A DNA stretch of 64,000 nucleotides from Bradyrhizobium sp. WBOS07 (GTDB lineage Bacteria; Pseudomonadota; Alphaproteobacteria; Rhizobiales; Xanthobacteraceae). Location: positions 1,364,001 to 1,428,000 of the forward strand of contig NZ_CP029008.1 of assembly GCF_024585165.1 (NCBI RefSeq), given 5' to 3'. The notes under the pieces were generated by a model. It was not told the DNA's origin. It did not search any database and worked only from the letters and a program-made list of their open reading frames with translations. Shown piece after piece: positions 54,749-63,740 of this stretch. The translations under genes were made by a program, and so were the position numbers. Every line of letters begins with the position of its first letter. The stretch's first letter is position 1.

Positions 54749-56044
54749 TCACGGACTCGGCGAGAGTCCGACAATTCGGAGAACTTCGGCCGACCATGCT
54801 TCGAATGCACGAACCTTCTGTTCGTAGAAGTCGTGTTGCAGATAGGCGTCATCGTCCACATGGTTGAGGCAAGCTTCAGCGACCTCGTTGTCAAAGCCAA
54901 GGCGTTGCATCCGTGTCGAGCCGGTTCGCCTTAGATCATGCAGAGTCCAATTCGGAATCGATTCGACCTCCGAGTCTTCCACTCGGGCAATTTCCAGCAT
55001 GGCGGCATCGAGTCGCCTTTTGGCCTTCGAGAATCCCGAGAAGGCGTTTTCCCCATCGGTGCAGAACAGATACCCGGTATCGTTCTTTATGGTCGGAATC
55101 GCCTTGATGACGTCAAGCATTGCGTCGGTCAGGAAGATTTCGTGTTCGTGGTGATTCTTCGTTCGCTCGGCGGGAATGATCCACGTGCGGCGATTCCCCA
55201 TATGCAGTTCGCGTTTGCGGATGCCAGCGACTTCGTTGCGGCGTGCGAGCGTTAGAATCAGCAAGCGCACAAAATAGCCCATCGGGAACGGCTCTTTGGC
55301 GCAAGCAAGCCATAGCCAACGCAATTCGGCGTCTGTCAGCTTGCGCTTGCGTTTGATGCGCTTTGCCGACTCCAAGCCTTCGCAGGGCGATTTTTGAATG
55401 CGCCCCTTCGCTACGCACCAATTGAAGAACGAGGCGAGCACCCGATGCAGCCGCGCTGCGGCCTGGGGGTGATTTTTCGCGATGCCGTCGAGCAACGCGG
55501 ACACGTCCGCCTTGGTTACTTCGTCGAGCCGCCGCTTGCCCCATACCGGCTCAAGGCGGCGCTCATAGTCCTGTTTGGCTCGCAAGGCCGTGGATGGCCG
55601 CCACCCCCTTTTGCTGCGGCTCTTGGGCTTCGGGGCGTTCGTCCAATCGGTCCATGCCGTCGAGAACATCGCCCCATGGTCGATACCGGCGGCGGCCTTG
55701 CGCCGGGCCTCCGCCTTCTCGGCGGCCGGGTCGGCTCCTTCGGCGATCTTGACGCGGAACCGGCTGGCCAGCTTCCGGGCGGCGGACAGCCCGAATTCGT
55801 CGCTGTAGGGCTCCAGCGTGAGCTTGCGGGGCACGCCTGCCGCTTCGTAGCGGAGAACCCATGTCTTGCTGCCGGAGGGCTGCACGACCAGCCCTAGGCC
55901 CCGTACGTGGTCCTTGCCGGCGTCCCGAAGCTCATAGCGCCCTGCGGGGTCACCCTTGGCGCTCGCGGCCGTCTTGGCCGTGAGGGTTGGCAACGCTCGG
56001 GCCGGGCCGCGGGGCTTCTTCTCGATGACTGCGCCTTCGCTCAT
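54749..56044 (-). CDS. int: Tyrosine-type integrase
   Basis: 431 residues. An N-terminal DUF4102-type arm (about 30-110, LVVQPSGSKTWVLRYE), a core-binding domain (about 150-225) and the catalytic domain are visible: Arg268 in LARRNEV, Lys296 in RTKNHHE, His369 and Arg372 in LHDLRRT, His395 in LNHVDD and the nucleophile Tyr401 (or Tyr407) in DAYLQHDFYEQK. It inserts the element in the tRNA-Thr 3' end. Its 5' end lies 176 bp from attR, the usual place. Confidence 0.94.
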   Translation of the reverse strand: MSEGAVIEKKPRGPARALPTLTAKTAASAKGDPAGRYELRDAGKDHVRGLGLVVQPSGSKTWVLRYEAAGVPRKLTLEPYSDEFGLSAARKLASRFRVKIAEGADPAAEKAEARRKAAAGIDHGAMFSTAWTDWTNAPKPKSRSKRGWRPSTALRAKQDYERRLEPVWGKRRLDEVTKADVSALLDGIAKNHPQAAARLHRVLASFFNWCVAKGRIQKSPCEGLESAKRIKRKRKLTDAELRWLWLACAKEPFPMGYFVRLLILTLARRNEVAGIRKRELHMGNRRTWIIPAERTKNHHEHEIFLTDAMLDVIKAIPTIKNDTGYLFCTDGENAFSGFSKAKRRLDAAMLEIARVEDSEVESIPNWTLHDLRRTGSTRMQRLGFDNEVAEACLNHVDDDAYLQHDFYEQKVRAFEAWSAEVLRIVGLSPSP

Positions 56045-56219
56045 TTCGGAACCCTATCAAGCGGCCGGGGTAAGCTAGGGGTAACACGATTGGCCGGATT
56101 AGGGTGTTAGATAGCGTTGGGCTCTTGGCCCCACAACTCAACAAAAACCCTTTTAAATACGGAGGTTAACGCGGAATTTGTGTTCGAAAGTGTTCGGTGC
56201 CGTTTGGACTATATCCGTT

Positions 56220-56267
56220 ATTCGTAATGACGGGGTCGGGGGTTCGAATCCCTCTTGCGGCACCAGC
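56220..56267 (+). other. attR core (displaced tRNA-Thr 3' fragment)
   Basis: 48-bp exact copy of 42284-42331, from ATTCGTAATGACG to GCGGCACCAGC. It lacks the 5' half of a tRNA, so it is not a functional tRNA gene. Confidence 0.92.
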
Positions 56268-56575
56268 TGTCCAATTTGAATTGGGCGCGCGTTTTTCGGG
56301 CCGATTAGGGTTCCTGCTGTAGGAACCTCACCCGTAAACCACGAGTGCTCAGGAGCGACTTAGTCTGGTGGCGCCCTGGGGCTGTGATAGTGACGCAGCG
56401 AGACAACCAGCTGAAGTCACTCAACCGTAGTCTGCTCCGGGCCGCCGGAACCGCGAAGACGAAAGCTTGCGAGGACGAAAAAACGCAAGGCGCTTCGCTT
56501 CCCTGACGCCGCGCTCCGACAACAAGGCAGATAAGTGACTAAAGTCCGCTGGTTAGAGAGTCGTACACCGAACGC
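56268..56575. other. Region beyond attR without a recognised gene
   Basis: 308 bp between the right repeat and the HsdR-N-type gene end. No open frame of note. It shows no second repeat of the att core. Confidence 0.5.
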
Positions 56576-57418
56576 TTAATCAGGAATGGCGACTGCTCGC
56601 GGCGGGGAGGACGAAGCATCCTCAACTGGGGCAACTATCGGTGCTTCTTCATCGGCAGCTTTCGGTGCGGCCTTTTTCCGGGTGGCAGCCCGCTGCAAAC
56701 GCCTGATGTTCTGGAGAGCCGCTTTCGCCTCTTCGCTGTCAACCAAGTCGCGCTTGATGACCTCCTCGCGCAACAAGGCCTTCAGATAGTCGACTTCCAC
56801 CTTGACGCCGGAGCTCATCCGACGAATCTCGCGGCGCAGAACCTCCAGGATAAAGTCGGTTTGCAGAACGGCTGCTACAGTGAACTTGTTCGTGACCTGT
56901 TTGTGTAACAAAAACTCCGCCATCGTGCCCTTAGAGAACCCTTCGCGGCTCAAGTTTCCAAAACACTCCAGGGCTTCTGGGCTCTTGGCGCTGGCCACAA
57001 TCGCATCCAGCTCGCAAACGAGGATTTTCTCGATTGGCTGGCCAAAATGCACCTTGTAGATCCGCCAGTGAGCGCCGTTAGTAAGCACTACCCACTCGAT
57101 GCCCTCGTTAGCAGCGTAATCGATGGCCTGCTTGACGTGCGCGTCCTTGAGATCAATTCCAATGGCCTTGACTTCGATGATGAACCGGATCTCGTCGTCG
57201 ACCTTCACAGCAAGGTCCACATAGGTCCCGCGGATCGCATATTGGCTCGTAACATGTAAGTATTTGTCATAGCCGCAAATGTCGGAAAGCATATCGTTGA
57301 TGACAGTGACAGTATCGGCTTCGCTGACATCGCGCTTCAGCAGCCCTGCTAGTACGCTCTGGTACCTCTTAAGCTGGGTGGTAATCCGAGTAGCGACTTT
57401 TGTTGATACCTTCGCCAT
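56576..57418 (-). CDS. Stand-alone HsdR-N-type nuclease-domain protein
   Basis: 280 residues from ATG 57418. Residues about 30-150 match the N-terminal nuclease domain of type I restriction R subunits (HSDR_N, PD-(D/E)xK fold): TYVDLAVKVDDEIRFIIEVKAIGIDL in short form gives D-x13-E-V-K, followed by VKQAIDYAANEGIEWVVLTNG, where Q-x2-x-Y and WVVLTNG are conserved. No helicase, methylase or specificity subunit follows; the C-terminal part is a basic helix and Ala/Pro tail. Such orphan proteins are frequent and may be nucleases or regulators. It sits 309 bp outside attR. Confidence 0.75.
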   Translation of the reverse strand: MAKVSTKVATRITTQLKRYQSVLAGLLKRDVSEADTVTVINDMLSDICGYDKYLHVTSQYAIRGTYVDLAVKVDDEIRFIIEVKAIGIDLKDAHVKQAIDYAANEGIEWVVLTNGAHWRIYKVHFGQPIEKILVCELDAIVASAKSPEALECFGNLSREGFSKGTMAEFLLHKQVTNKFTVAAVLQTDFILEVLRREIRRMSSGVKVEVDYLKALLREEVIKRDLVDSEEAKAALQNIRRLQRAATRKKAAPKAADEEAPIVAPVEDASSSPPRAVAIPD

Positions 57419-57854
57419 GATTCGCCCCTGAAGATATGTGCGCGAGCATCATGCAACCGTTCGGCGAGCACAAGTCCCCATTCGCAGAATTTGGCTGAGT
57501 CCTGCCACAAGCCGCGCGAACCGTTTTTATTGATAGCCCTTTGCCGCTAGGGCGACCTGTGCCGCTTGGCCTGCTCCTCTAACTTGATGAAGTCCTACCG
57601 GGGTACGAACGGCGGTCCTTGTCAGCAGATATCAGCTGGGATGAGCGCTCCTTGCGAGCCAGGGTTGGACACGGGGAACGCCGGCTGCGTGCTCGGCAGC
57701 ATGAACCTTTCAGACGTGAGCTGCCCGTCTGTCGGCCCCGGGTAGACCTGGGCTGGCCGGTTCGAAATTGTGCCGCGCTTATGTGAGGCCAATCACTTAA
57801 CCCCCGGCACGTTGCTCATAATGTCCCGGTCACGCCAACACGGGGAGACTTCAC
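57419..57854. other. Intergenic region without a recognised gene
   Basis: 436 bp between divergent genes. The right end has the ribosome binding site GGGGAG of the next gene, and a CATAAT box at 57817-57822 may belong to its promoter. Nothing else was seen. Confidence 0.5.
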
Positions 57855-58247
57855 ATGCGCAAGATTATTCTGGTTGCTGCCATGCTCCTGGCTTCTGCCT
57901 CCGCCCAGGCAGGAGGGTCCCGCGGTTTGTCCTTGGCCGCGGCGGGCGAGCAGGTCTCCGCTCCGCAAACCACGATGTCGGCGAGCACCGGGATGACGCA
58001 GCTCAGCGAAGCTGCGCCAGCCACCGAGGCTCCGAAATACTCCGATCGTCCGCCGGCGGTGTCGCTCTCCGCGCCAGCTGCGCCGGCCGCTCCGACCGCG
58101 ACCGCACCCACGACGGCGTCCGCGCCGGTCACGACGGCCAAGCCCGCATCCAAGAGCACGGCAAGTTCAAACAAGCCCAAGCCCAAGCGCAGCTGGACCG
58201 AGCGGCGCATCATCAGCGAGCTGCACCGCCACGGCATCTATTGGTAA
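57855..58247 (+). CDS. Secreted Ala/Pro/Thr-rich hypothetical protein
   Basis: 130 residues from ATG 57855 with GGGGAG nine bases upstream. A clear signal peptide (residues 1-19, ending SAQA). The mature part is low complexity (SAPAAPAAPTATAPTTASAP) with a basic end (PKPKRSWTERRIISELHRHG). No domain is visible. It may be a cell-wall or periplasmic linker. Confidence 0.7.
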   Translation: MRKIILVAAMLLASASAQAGGSRGLSLAAAGEQVSAPQTTMSASTGMTQLSEAAPATEAPKYSDRPPAVSLSAPAAPAAPTATAPTTASAPVTTAKPASKSTASSNKPKPKRSWTERRIISELHRHGIYW

Positions 58248-58276
58248 GCCGCAGACCTTTGCCCCGATCTCGCCGG

Positions 58277-58354
58277 CATGCCCGGGCTTGACCCGGGCAT
58301 CCACGTCTTCGCGCCTGATCCAAAACGTGGATGGCCGGGACAAGCCCGGCCATG
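58277..58354. repeat. REP-like inverted repeat
   Basis: CATGCCCGGGCTTGACCCGG at 58277 pairs imperfectly with CCGGGACAAGCCCGGCCATG ending at 58354, with CCACGT/ACGTGG inside. It lies between two converging genes. Confidence 0.7.
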
Positions 58355-58379
58355 ACGCAACAATTTGAATTTGACGCGC

Positions 58380-59426
58380 TTACTGCGAGATCGTCTGCAC
58401 GACACTCGCGATCGGACGCGTATTCGTGCCTGCCGTCGGCACCTTCATGTCCTTCATCAGCGCCTCGTCATATTCCGGCAGCGTCTGCATCGTGGTCTTG
58501 GCCTTCATCTGCACGACCTTGTAGCCGCCGGCCTTGAGGCGCGCGAGCAGCGCCGGCAGGGCTATGCCGGTGTTCTTCTGGAAATCGTGCATCAGGATGA
58601 TGCCCTTGCCGAGCTTGTCGAGCCGCGTCATCACCGTCTCGATGATCTTCTCCGGCGTGGCGCCCTTGCGGAAATCGAAGGAGTCGACGTCGGTCGAGAA
58701 CATCGCGACGTTGCGAGTGCCGAAATAGCTCACGATCGCCGGGTTGTGCTGAAGCTGCGGGAAGCGGAAGAACGGAGCCGGGTTGGCACCGAGCGCGAAT
58801 TTCACAGCGCTGACGCCCTTCTCGACCTCGTCCTTGGCCATTTGCTCGGTCATCTTCTTGCCGTTGAGATTGACGTGCGACCAAGTGTGCGTGCCGACCG
58901 TGTGGCCCTGGGCCAGCACCTGCTTCAGGATCTCCGGATGGTAGGTCGCGTGCTTGCCGACCGAGAAGAACAGGCCCTTGGTGCATTCGTCGGCCAGCGC
59001 CTTCAGCACCGCGGGCGTGTTCACCGGCCAGGGACCGTCGTCGAAGGTCAGCACGACCTCTTTCTCGGTGAGGAAGTCGAACTGCTTGAAATGATCGAAG
59101 CCGAAGCCGGGGCCGCCGGTCGTGTCGATCTCGACCACGCGGGAGACGCCGAGCGCGTTCGGGTTGGCGCAGGCCTGCTTCGGCTGCGCCGGCATGGGAG
59201 CGGGCGCCGGGGCGGTTGCCGCCGGCTTGGCCGCCACCGTCGCGGTGGTCTCGACGTCATCCCTGGCGGCGAGCTTTGCCGGTGCCGGCAATGGGTCGGC
59301 GGCACGGGCAGCAACTGTCCTGGGAGCGCCCTGATCGGCGCGCGCGGAATAATAAAACCAACCGCCGGCGGCGATCACGACCGCCGCAACTACACTGGCC
59401 AGCATCAGGCCCAACGCATTACGCAT
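58380..59426 (-). CDS. Polysaccharide deacetylase (NodB-homology) family protein
   Basis: 348 residues from ATG 59426. A membrane anchor (about 5-27) and a Pro/Ala-rich linker precede the NodB domain at about 135-330: VVLTFDDGPWPVNTPAVL (motif TFDDGP with catalytic Asp), GTHTWSHVN (metal-binding HxxxH) and LMHDF. It would remove acetyl groups from peptidoglycan, chitin-like or exopolysaccharide chains in the periplasm. No nod operon is near. The family is broad, so substrate is not readable. Confidence 0.9.
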   Translation of the reverse strand: MRNALGLMLASVVAAVVIAAGGWFYYSARADQGAPRTVAARAADPLPAPAKLAARDDVETTATVAAKPAATAPAPAPMPAQPKQACANPNALGVSRVVEIDTTGGPGFGFDHFKQFDFLTEKEVVLTFDDGPWPVNTPAVLKALADECTKGLFFSVGKHATYHPEILKQVLAQGHTVGTHTWSHVNLNGKKMTEQMAKDEVEKGVSAVKFALGANPAPFFRFPQLQHNPAIVSYFGTRNVAMFSTDVDSFDFRKGATPEKIIETVMTRLDKLGKGIILMHDFQKNTGIALPALLARLKAGGYKVVQMKAKTTMQTLPEYDEALMKDMKVPTAGTNTRPIASVVQTISQ

Positions 59427-59679
59427 CGCTACTCTTTCCAATTACGCAACCAAACCTGCGGAATTTCCCGCGCGACACGCCATTAATGCGAAGTAACAGT
59501 TAACGTGACACCAACGCGACGGCGGTTGTGCAGGAATTTCAGGGCGGTGCGCCAACGTGACCGACGTCACAGTCGAGGTGGGCCGCGTGACGGTCATCAC
59601 GGTGGAAACTGTTTTGCCGGAGCATCGTCGTTCCCATCAACAACGGGCCCGCTCTGCGCGGTGCCAATGGGAGCTTCAA

Positions 59680-59988
59680 ATGACCAAGTCTTCGAGCACC
59701 AAGTCCTTCTCTGCCAGTCTCCGCGACGCCAGCCTGGCTCTGGGCATTGCCGCCATCGTCTCGATCGCTTCGACGAGCTCGAGCTTCGCCTTCTCGGCCG
59801 AGGCGCAGCAGATGTGCACTGGCGATGCCTTCCGCCTGTGCTCGTCGGAAATCCCCAACATCCCGAAGATCACGGCCTGCATGATCAAGCATCGTTCGGA
59901 CCTAAGCGCCGGCTGCCGCGCGGTGATGGACAAGAATCTCGCCAAGGGCGCCTCGCGCAAGGTCGCTGACGCCCAGGACAGCCAGTAA
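59680..59988 (+). CDS. Secreted four-cysteine protein
   Basis: 102 residues from ATG 59680 with GGGAG upstream. Signal peptide to about residue 38 (SFAFSAEA). The mature part reads CTGDAFRLCSSEIPNI, then CMIKHRSDLSAGC, with spacing C-x7-C-x13-C-x12-C. This is the small Cys-rich repeat of bacterial secreted proteins. The gene at 60178 encodes the same pattern. Role unknown. Confidence 0.72.
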   Translation: MTKSSSTKSFSASLRDASLALGIAAIVSIASTSSSFAFSAEAQQMCTGDAFRLCSSEIPNIPKITACMIKHRSDLSAGCRAVMDKNLAKGASRKVADAQDSQ

Positions 59989-60177
59989 CAGCGACAGCCA
60001 GTAACAACGCGCGACGACAACGATCGTCGCGCCGGTCAGCTCCCCGCCCGCAATGGACCCCGGCGTCATGCCGGGGCTCCGCGGCGGCACCCTTCCGCCC
60101 GGCAATAAAGCCGTTGCAGGTGCGGGATCGTCGCACTAGCTTCCCCGCACGTCTTTCCGGGTAAGAGGCATTACGCG

Positions 60178-60393
60178 ATGACCAGATTTCTTTTCATCAT
60201 TCCTTTGCTCCTGTGCGCCTCGGTCGCATCCGCGCAGCAGCAGCCCGGCCACGATGCCTGCGCGCGCGACGTCACGCGCTTCTGCCGCGCCGTGATGAAC
60301 AACGGCGACGGCGCCGTGCTCGCGTGCCTGAAGCAGAATCGAACGCGGCTGAGCAAAGGCTGCGACAAGGTGCTGACCGATCACGGGCAGTAG
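60178..60393 (+). CDS. Secreted four-cysteine protein, paralogue
   Basis: 71 residues from ATG 60178 with AAGAGG upstream. Signal peptide ends at SAQ. The mature part is CARDVTRFCRAVMNNGDG and CLKQNRTRLSKGC, with the C-x7-C-x13-C-x12-C pattern of the gene 190 bp upstream. The two are likely a tandem duplication. Role unknown. Confidence 0.72.
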   Translation: MTRFLFIIPLLLCASVASAQQQPGHDACARDVTRFCRAVMNNGDGAVLACLKQNRTRLSKGCDKVLTDHGQ

Positions 60394-60401
60394 CAGCACT
60401 T

Positions 60402-60486
60402 GTAGCCCGGATGAAGCGAAGCGAAATCCGGGTTCTTTCCCCGCGGGCAGCCTGCCCCGGATTGCGCTGCGCTCCATCCGGGCTAC
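60402..60486. repeat. REP-like inverted repeat
   Basis: GTAGCCCGGATG at 60402 pairs with CATCCGGGCTAC ending at 60486, with GAAATCCGGG/CCCGGATTGC inside it. It lies between converging genes and could stop transcription from both. Confidence 0.75.
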
Positions 60487-60498
60487 GGACTTACAAAC

Positions 60499-62187
60499 CT
60501 ACGTGCTGCTCCCCGCCGCCGTCGCCACCACCGGCAGCACCTCGCCGCTGGCGCGATCCGGCGTCTCTTCCTGCCAGCGCACCGAGCCGAACGGCCGCTC
60601 CAGCATGCGGCGGATCCGCACCGGCTCGGGGCCGACGTGGAAACCGATCGCCTGCTGATGCAGCGCGCGTTCCGACTGGGTCGAGCGGTTGCGCTGGCGC
60701 AAGTAGTCGAACCAGGTCGGGCAGTGGTAGCGCTCCGTCCACAGCTCAGGATCGGCGATGTCGCGGGCGATCGACCAGCCATAGGCGCCATTGCGCTGCC
60801 GCGAGAGCTGCACGTCCTGCATCACGTTGTGGAATGCGCGCGCGTTCTCCTGCGCGACGCGATATTCGATCTCGACCACGAGCGGGCCGCTGCGGCCCGT
60901 CAGCGACAGCTTCACCTCGGGATCGGCCAGCATGTCCGCATCCTCGTTGCGGGCGCCGACGCGCGGCATCGTGAGCCAGATGCCGAGCAGCGGCGAGATC
61001 AGCATCAGGCCGGCTGCGGTCAGCAGCGCGATCTCTACACCGGCATAGTCGGTGAGATGACCCCAGCCCCAGGCGCCGATCGCGATGCCGCCGGCGATCG
61101 CGGCCTGGAACGCCGCGAGCGAGCGGCCGGCGACCCAGCGCGGCGCCGAGAGCTGCACGCCGATGTTGAACAGCGCAATCGCGGCCATCCAGACCGCGCC
61201 GGCCAGCACCAGCGCCGCGGCCGTCAGCACCGGCTCCGTGCTCAGGGCCAGCGCGGCCATCGCGAACGCCATCGAGATGGTGCAGGCGCGGATCGCGGCC
61301 TCGCCGCTCATGCGCTTGCGCAGTTCGTGGATGTTGAGCGCGCCGATCACGGCGCCCATGCCGAAGGCGCCGAGCATGATGCCGTAGGTCTGCGCGCCGC
61401 CATGCAGCAGGTCGCGCGCGACCAGCGGCATCAGCGCCATGATGGCGCCGCCGATCAGGCCCATCACCAGGGTCCGCAACAGCACGATCTTGATCGGCGG
61501 TGAATTTGTGATGTAGCGGAAGCCCGAGACCATGGCGCGGTTGAGCTTTTCCCGCGGTAGCCGTGAAGGCTCGACCGAGCGGCGCCAGAGCAGCAGCACC
61601 ACCAGCAGCGGAAGATAGAGGATCGCGTTGCAGGCGAACGCGGCCACCGCGCCAAGCGCGGCGACAATGACGCCGCCGACCGCGGGACCGAAGCTACGCG
61701 CGATATTGTAGCTGATGCCGTTCAACGCGACGGCCGAAGGCAGCGCGTCGGGCGGCACCTGTTCGTTGACCGAAGACTGCCACGCCGGGCCGAACAACGC
61801 GTTGCCGCTGCCGACCACGAAGCAGAACGCCAGCAATGTTTCCGGGGTGATGAGATTGAATCCGGCCAGCACGGTGAGCGCGCTGGCGCCGACCAACGCG
61901 ATCGACAATGAGATCAGCGCAACGATGCGGCGGTCATACATGTCGGCGATGGCGCCGGCCGGCATCGAGATCAGCATGATCGGCAGCATCAGGGCGGTCT
62001 GCACCAGCGCCACCTGGTCGGCCGATGCCGACATCTGTGTCATCGCCCAGGCTGCGCCGACGCCCTGAATCAGCAGGCCGAGATTGGATAGCAGGCTGGC
62101 GAGCCAGATGCGCCGGAACACGGTGTAGCGCAGCGGCGCGGTGATGCCGTCGGCGGCCATCTTCTGACGGTTTGGCTGCTCGGTCAT
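60499..62187 (-). CDS. EntS-type MFS exporter with C-terminal domain
   Basis: 562 residues from ATG 62187 (AAGGGG upstream). Twelve membrane helices, with FRRIWLASLLSNLGLLIQGVG, ADMYDRRIVALIS (the D-x-x-D/R-R loop) and NEQVPPDALPSAVALNGISYN as in the enterobactin exporter EntS group. After about 420 a soluble part follows (VEIEYRVAQENARAFHNVMQ and YHCPTWFDYLRQRNRST) that belongs to the larger family form. The substrate is unknown and no siderophore gene is near. Confidence 0.87.
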   Translation of the reverse strand: MTEQPNRQKMAADGITAPLRYTVFRRIWLASLLSNLGLLIQGVGAAWAMTQMSASADQVALVQTALMLPIMLISMPAGAIADMYDRRIVALISLSIALVGASALTVLAGFNLITPETLLAFCFVVGSGNALFGPAWQSSVNEQVPPDALPSAVALNGISYNIARSFGPAVGGVIVAALGAVAAFACNAILYLPLLVVLLLWRRSVEPSRLPREKLNRAMVSGFRYITNSPPIKIVLLRTLVMGLIGGAIMALMPLVARDLLHGGAQTYGIMLGAFGMGAVIGALNIHELRKRMSGEAAIRACTISMAFAMAALALSTEPVLTAAALVLAGAVWMAAIALFNIGVQLSAPRWVAGRSLAAFQAAIAGGIAIGAWGWGHLTDYAGVEIALLTAAGLMLISPLLGIWLTMPRVGARNEDADMLADPEVKLSLTGRSGPLVVEIEYRVAQENARAFHNVMQDVQLSRQRNGAYGWSIARDIADPELWTERYHCPTWFDYLRQRNRSTQSERALHQQAIGFHVGPEPVRIRRMLERPFGSVRWQEETPDRASGEVLPVVATAAGSST

Positions 62188-62335
62188 ATCCCCTTCCAAA
62201 TGGGCTGGCAGAAGCGGTCCTGGGCGATCTTTGGCCGATTCCGGCAAATTCTTTGATGCCTGCGAAAGTCGTTCGCTGTCCAGTGGTTAGGCCGCTATAA
62301 GCGGTGCAAAGAGACGGTTTGCCGGGGAGGAACAG

Positions 62336-63706
62336 ATGAAGCTGTCGCGACGGATGATCTTGCTGGGGGCCGGCAGCTTGCCCTTCGCAAGTGCGAGCTT
62401 GCGGACGGGCGCAATCGCCCAGACCATTGCTGCTGCGCCGGGCAACGAGGTGCCGCCGATCCTGTTCGTGCACGGCAATGGCGACTATGACGCGCTCTGG
62501 ATGACGACCTTGTGGCGGATGGAATCCAACGGCGTTCCGCGCGAGCACATGGCCGCGATCAATTTCACCGATCCCAATGCGCGCACCGACGACAAGGTCG
62601 AGCAGGCGAACCGCTTCTCGACCGAGGACCAGCGCCGTGAGCTCACGGCTGCCATCGCCGAGCTCAAGCGCCGGACCGGAGCGGCGCGTGTCGCGCTGGT
62701 CGGCAGCTCGCGCGGCGGCTATGCCATTCGCAACGTGATCAAGAATGGCGGCGCCGGCGACGTCAGCCACGCCGTCTTGTGCGGCACGCCCAACCACGGC
62801 GTGTTTGCAACCGACGACCAGCCCAACAACGAATTCAACGGCCGCGGTGCGTTCCTGCGTGCGCTCAACGAGGGCGAGAGCGAGGTGACGCCGGGCGTCG
62901 CCTTCCTGACGCTGCGCAGCGACGGCATGGACAAATACGCCCAGGCCGACGGCCGTTTCATCGGCAAGCCCGGCACGCCGACCGGCGTCACCAACGAAGG
63001 GCCGGAGCTGAAGGGCGCCACCAACCTCGTGCTCGGTGCGCTCGACCACCGCGAGGTGGCCTTTCACCCCAGGGCATTCCGCGAGATCTACAAGTTCATC
63101 GCCGGCCGGGAACCCGCGCGCATCGCAATCGTGCCGGAGCCGGTGGTCAGGCTGAGCGGCCTCGTCACCGGCACGCCCGGCGGCGTGCCGACCAATCGGC
63201 CGGTGGCGGGCGCAACCGTCGATATCTTCCGCGTCGATCCTGATACCGGTGAGCGCAAGGGCGGCGCCTTGCACAGCGCGACCACGGGCGCCGACGGCCG
63301 CTGGGGGCCGGCGCAGGTCGAGCCGTCCTGGTCGCTCGAATTCGTTCTGACGTCGCCGGGCGCGCCGATCACGCACATCTATCGCTCGCCCTTCCCGCGC
63401 TCGTCGGACGTCGTCCATTTGCGCGCCGCACGGCCGCTCGGGCCGTCCGACAAGGACGCCGGCGCGGTCGTCATCATGTCGCGGCCGCGCGGCTATTTCG
63501 GCCGGCCGCGGGACGTGGTGCTGCTGGATGGCAAGGAGCCGGCCGACGTCAAGCCGGGCGTGCCGACCGATTCGGCGGCAACATTGCGGCTTGCAGCCGG
63601 CGAGGTTGGACGTAACATCGTGGCTCAATTCGGCGAAGAACGGATTGTGGCGCGGGCCTGGGCCGCCCAGGAGAACAGGATTGCGATTGCCGAGCTGACT
63701 TACTAG
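62336..63706 (+). CDS. Secreted alpha/beta hydrolase
   Basis: 456 residues from ATG 62336. The N-terminus KLSRRMILLGAGSLPFASAS resembles a Tat signal (S-R-R-M-I-L), so export after folding is likely. The hydrolase domain has PILFVHGNGDYDALW (oxyanion loop HGN) and the nucleophile elbow VGSSRGGYA (G-S-S-R-G), with VALVG before it. The second half has carboxypeptidase-regulatory-like beta units (VAGATVDIFRVDPDTG). It probably hydrolyses an ester, but the substrate is unknown. Confidence 0.8.
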   Translation: MKLSRRMILLGAGSLPFASASLRTGAIAQTIAAAPGNEVPPILFVHGNGDYDALWMTTLWRMESNGVPREHMAAINFTDPNARTDDKVEQANRFSTEDQRRELTAAIAELKRRTGAARVALVGSSRGGYAIRNVIKNGGAGDVSHAVLCGTPNHGVFATDDQPNNEFNGRGAFLRALNEGESEVTPGVAFLTLRSDGMDKYAQADGRFIGKPGTPTGVTNEGPELKGATNLVLGALDHREVAFHPRAFREIYKFIAGREPARIAIVPEPVVRLSGLVTGTPGGVPTNRPVAGATVDIFRVDPDTGERKGGALHSATTGADGRWGPAQVEPSWSLEFVLTSPGAPITHIYRSPFPRSSDVVHLRAARPLGPSDKDAGAVVIMSRPRGYFGRPRDVVLLDGKEPADVKPGVPTDSAATLRLAAGEVGRNIVAQFGEERIVARAWAAQENRIAIAELTY

Positions 63707-63740
63707 CTGTTTGCCTGCGTACACCCTGCGGGAGAGAGCC

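Larger units (their letters stand above)
42284..56267. mobile_element. Candidate phage satellite (PICI-like island) in tRNA-Thr
   Basis: Bounds are the two 48-bp direct repeats (attL 42284-42331, attR 56220-56267), giving a repeat-to-repeat length of 13,936 bp. The gene order from attR is: integrase, AlpA, unknown genes, primase, SF3 helicase, origin-like repeats, Nu1-like small terminase, RHH and zinc-finger proteins, DarG-like and DarT-like genes, then an oppositely oriented HTH gene, an unknown gene and a zinc-ribbon protein. Most genes overlap by 4-17 bases on one strand. The absence of large terminase, portal, capsid or tail genes separates it from a prophage. The presence of int-alpA-primase/rep-terS matches Gram-negative PICIs and SaPIs. 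Mobility and helper phage are inferred. Confidence 0.82.

Noticed and set aside
56220..56267. A second tRNA-Thr gene
   Set aside because: Only the 3' part from the anticodon region is present; there is no 5' acceptor or D arm, so it is the attR copy.
42284..56267. A complete prophage
   Set aside because: No large terminase, portal, protease, capsid, tail or lysis gene can be found, and 13.9 kb is too small for a tailed phage.
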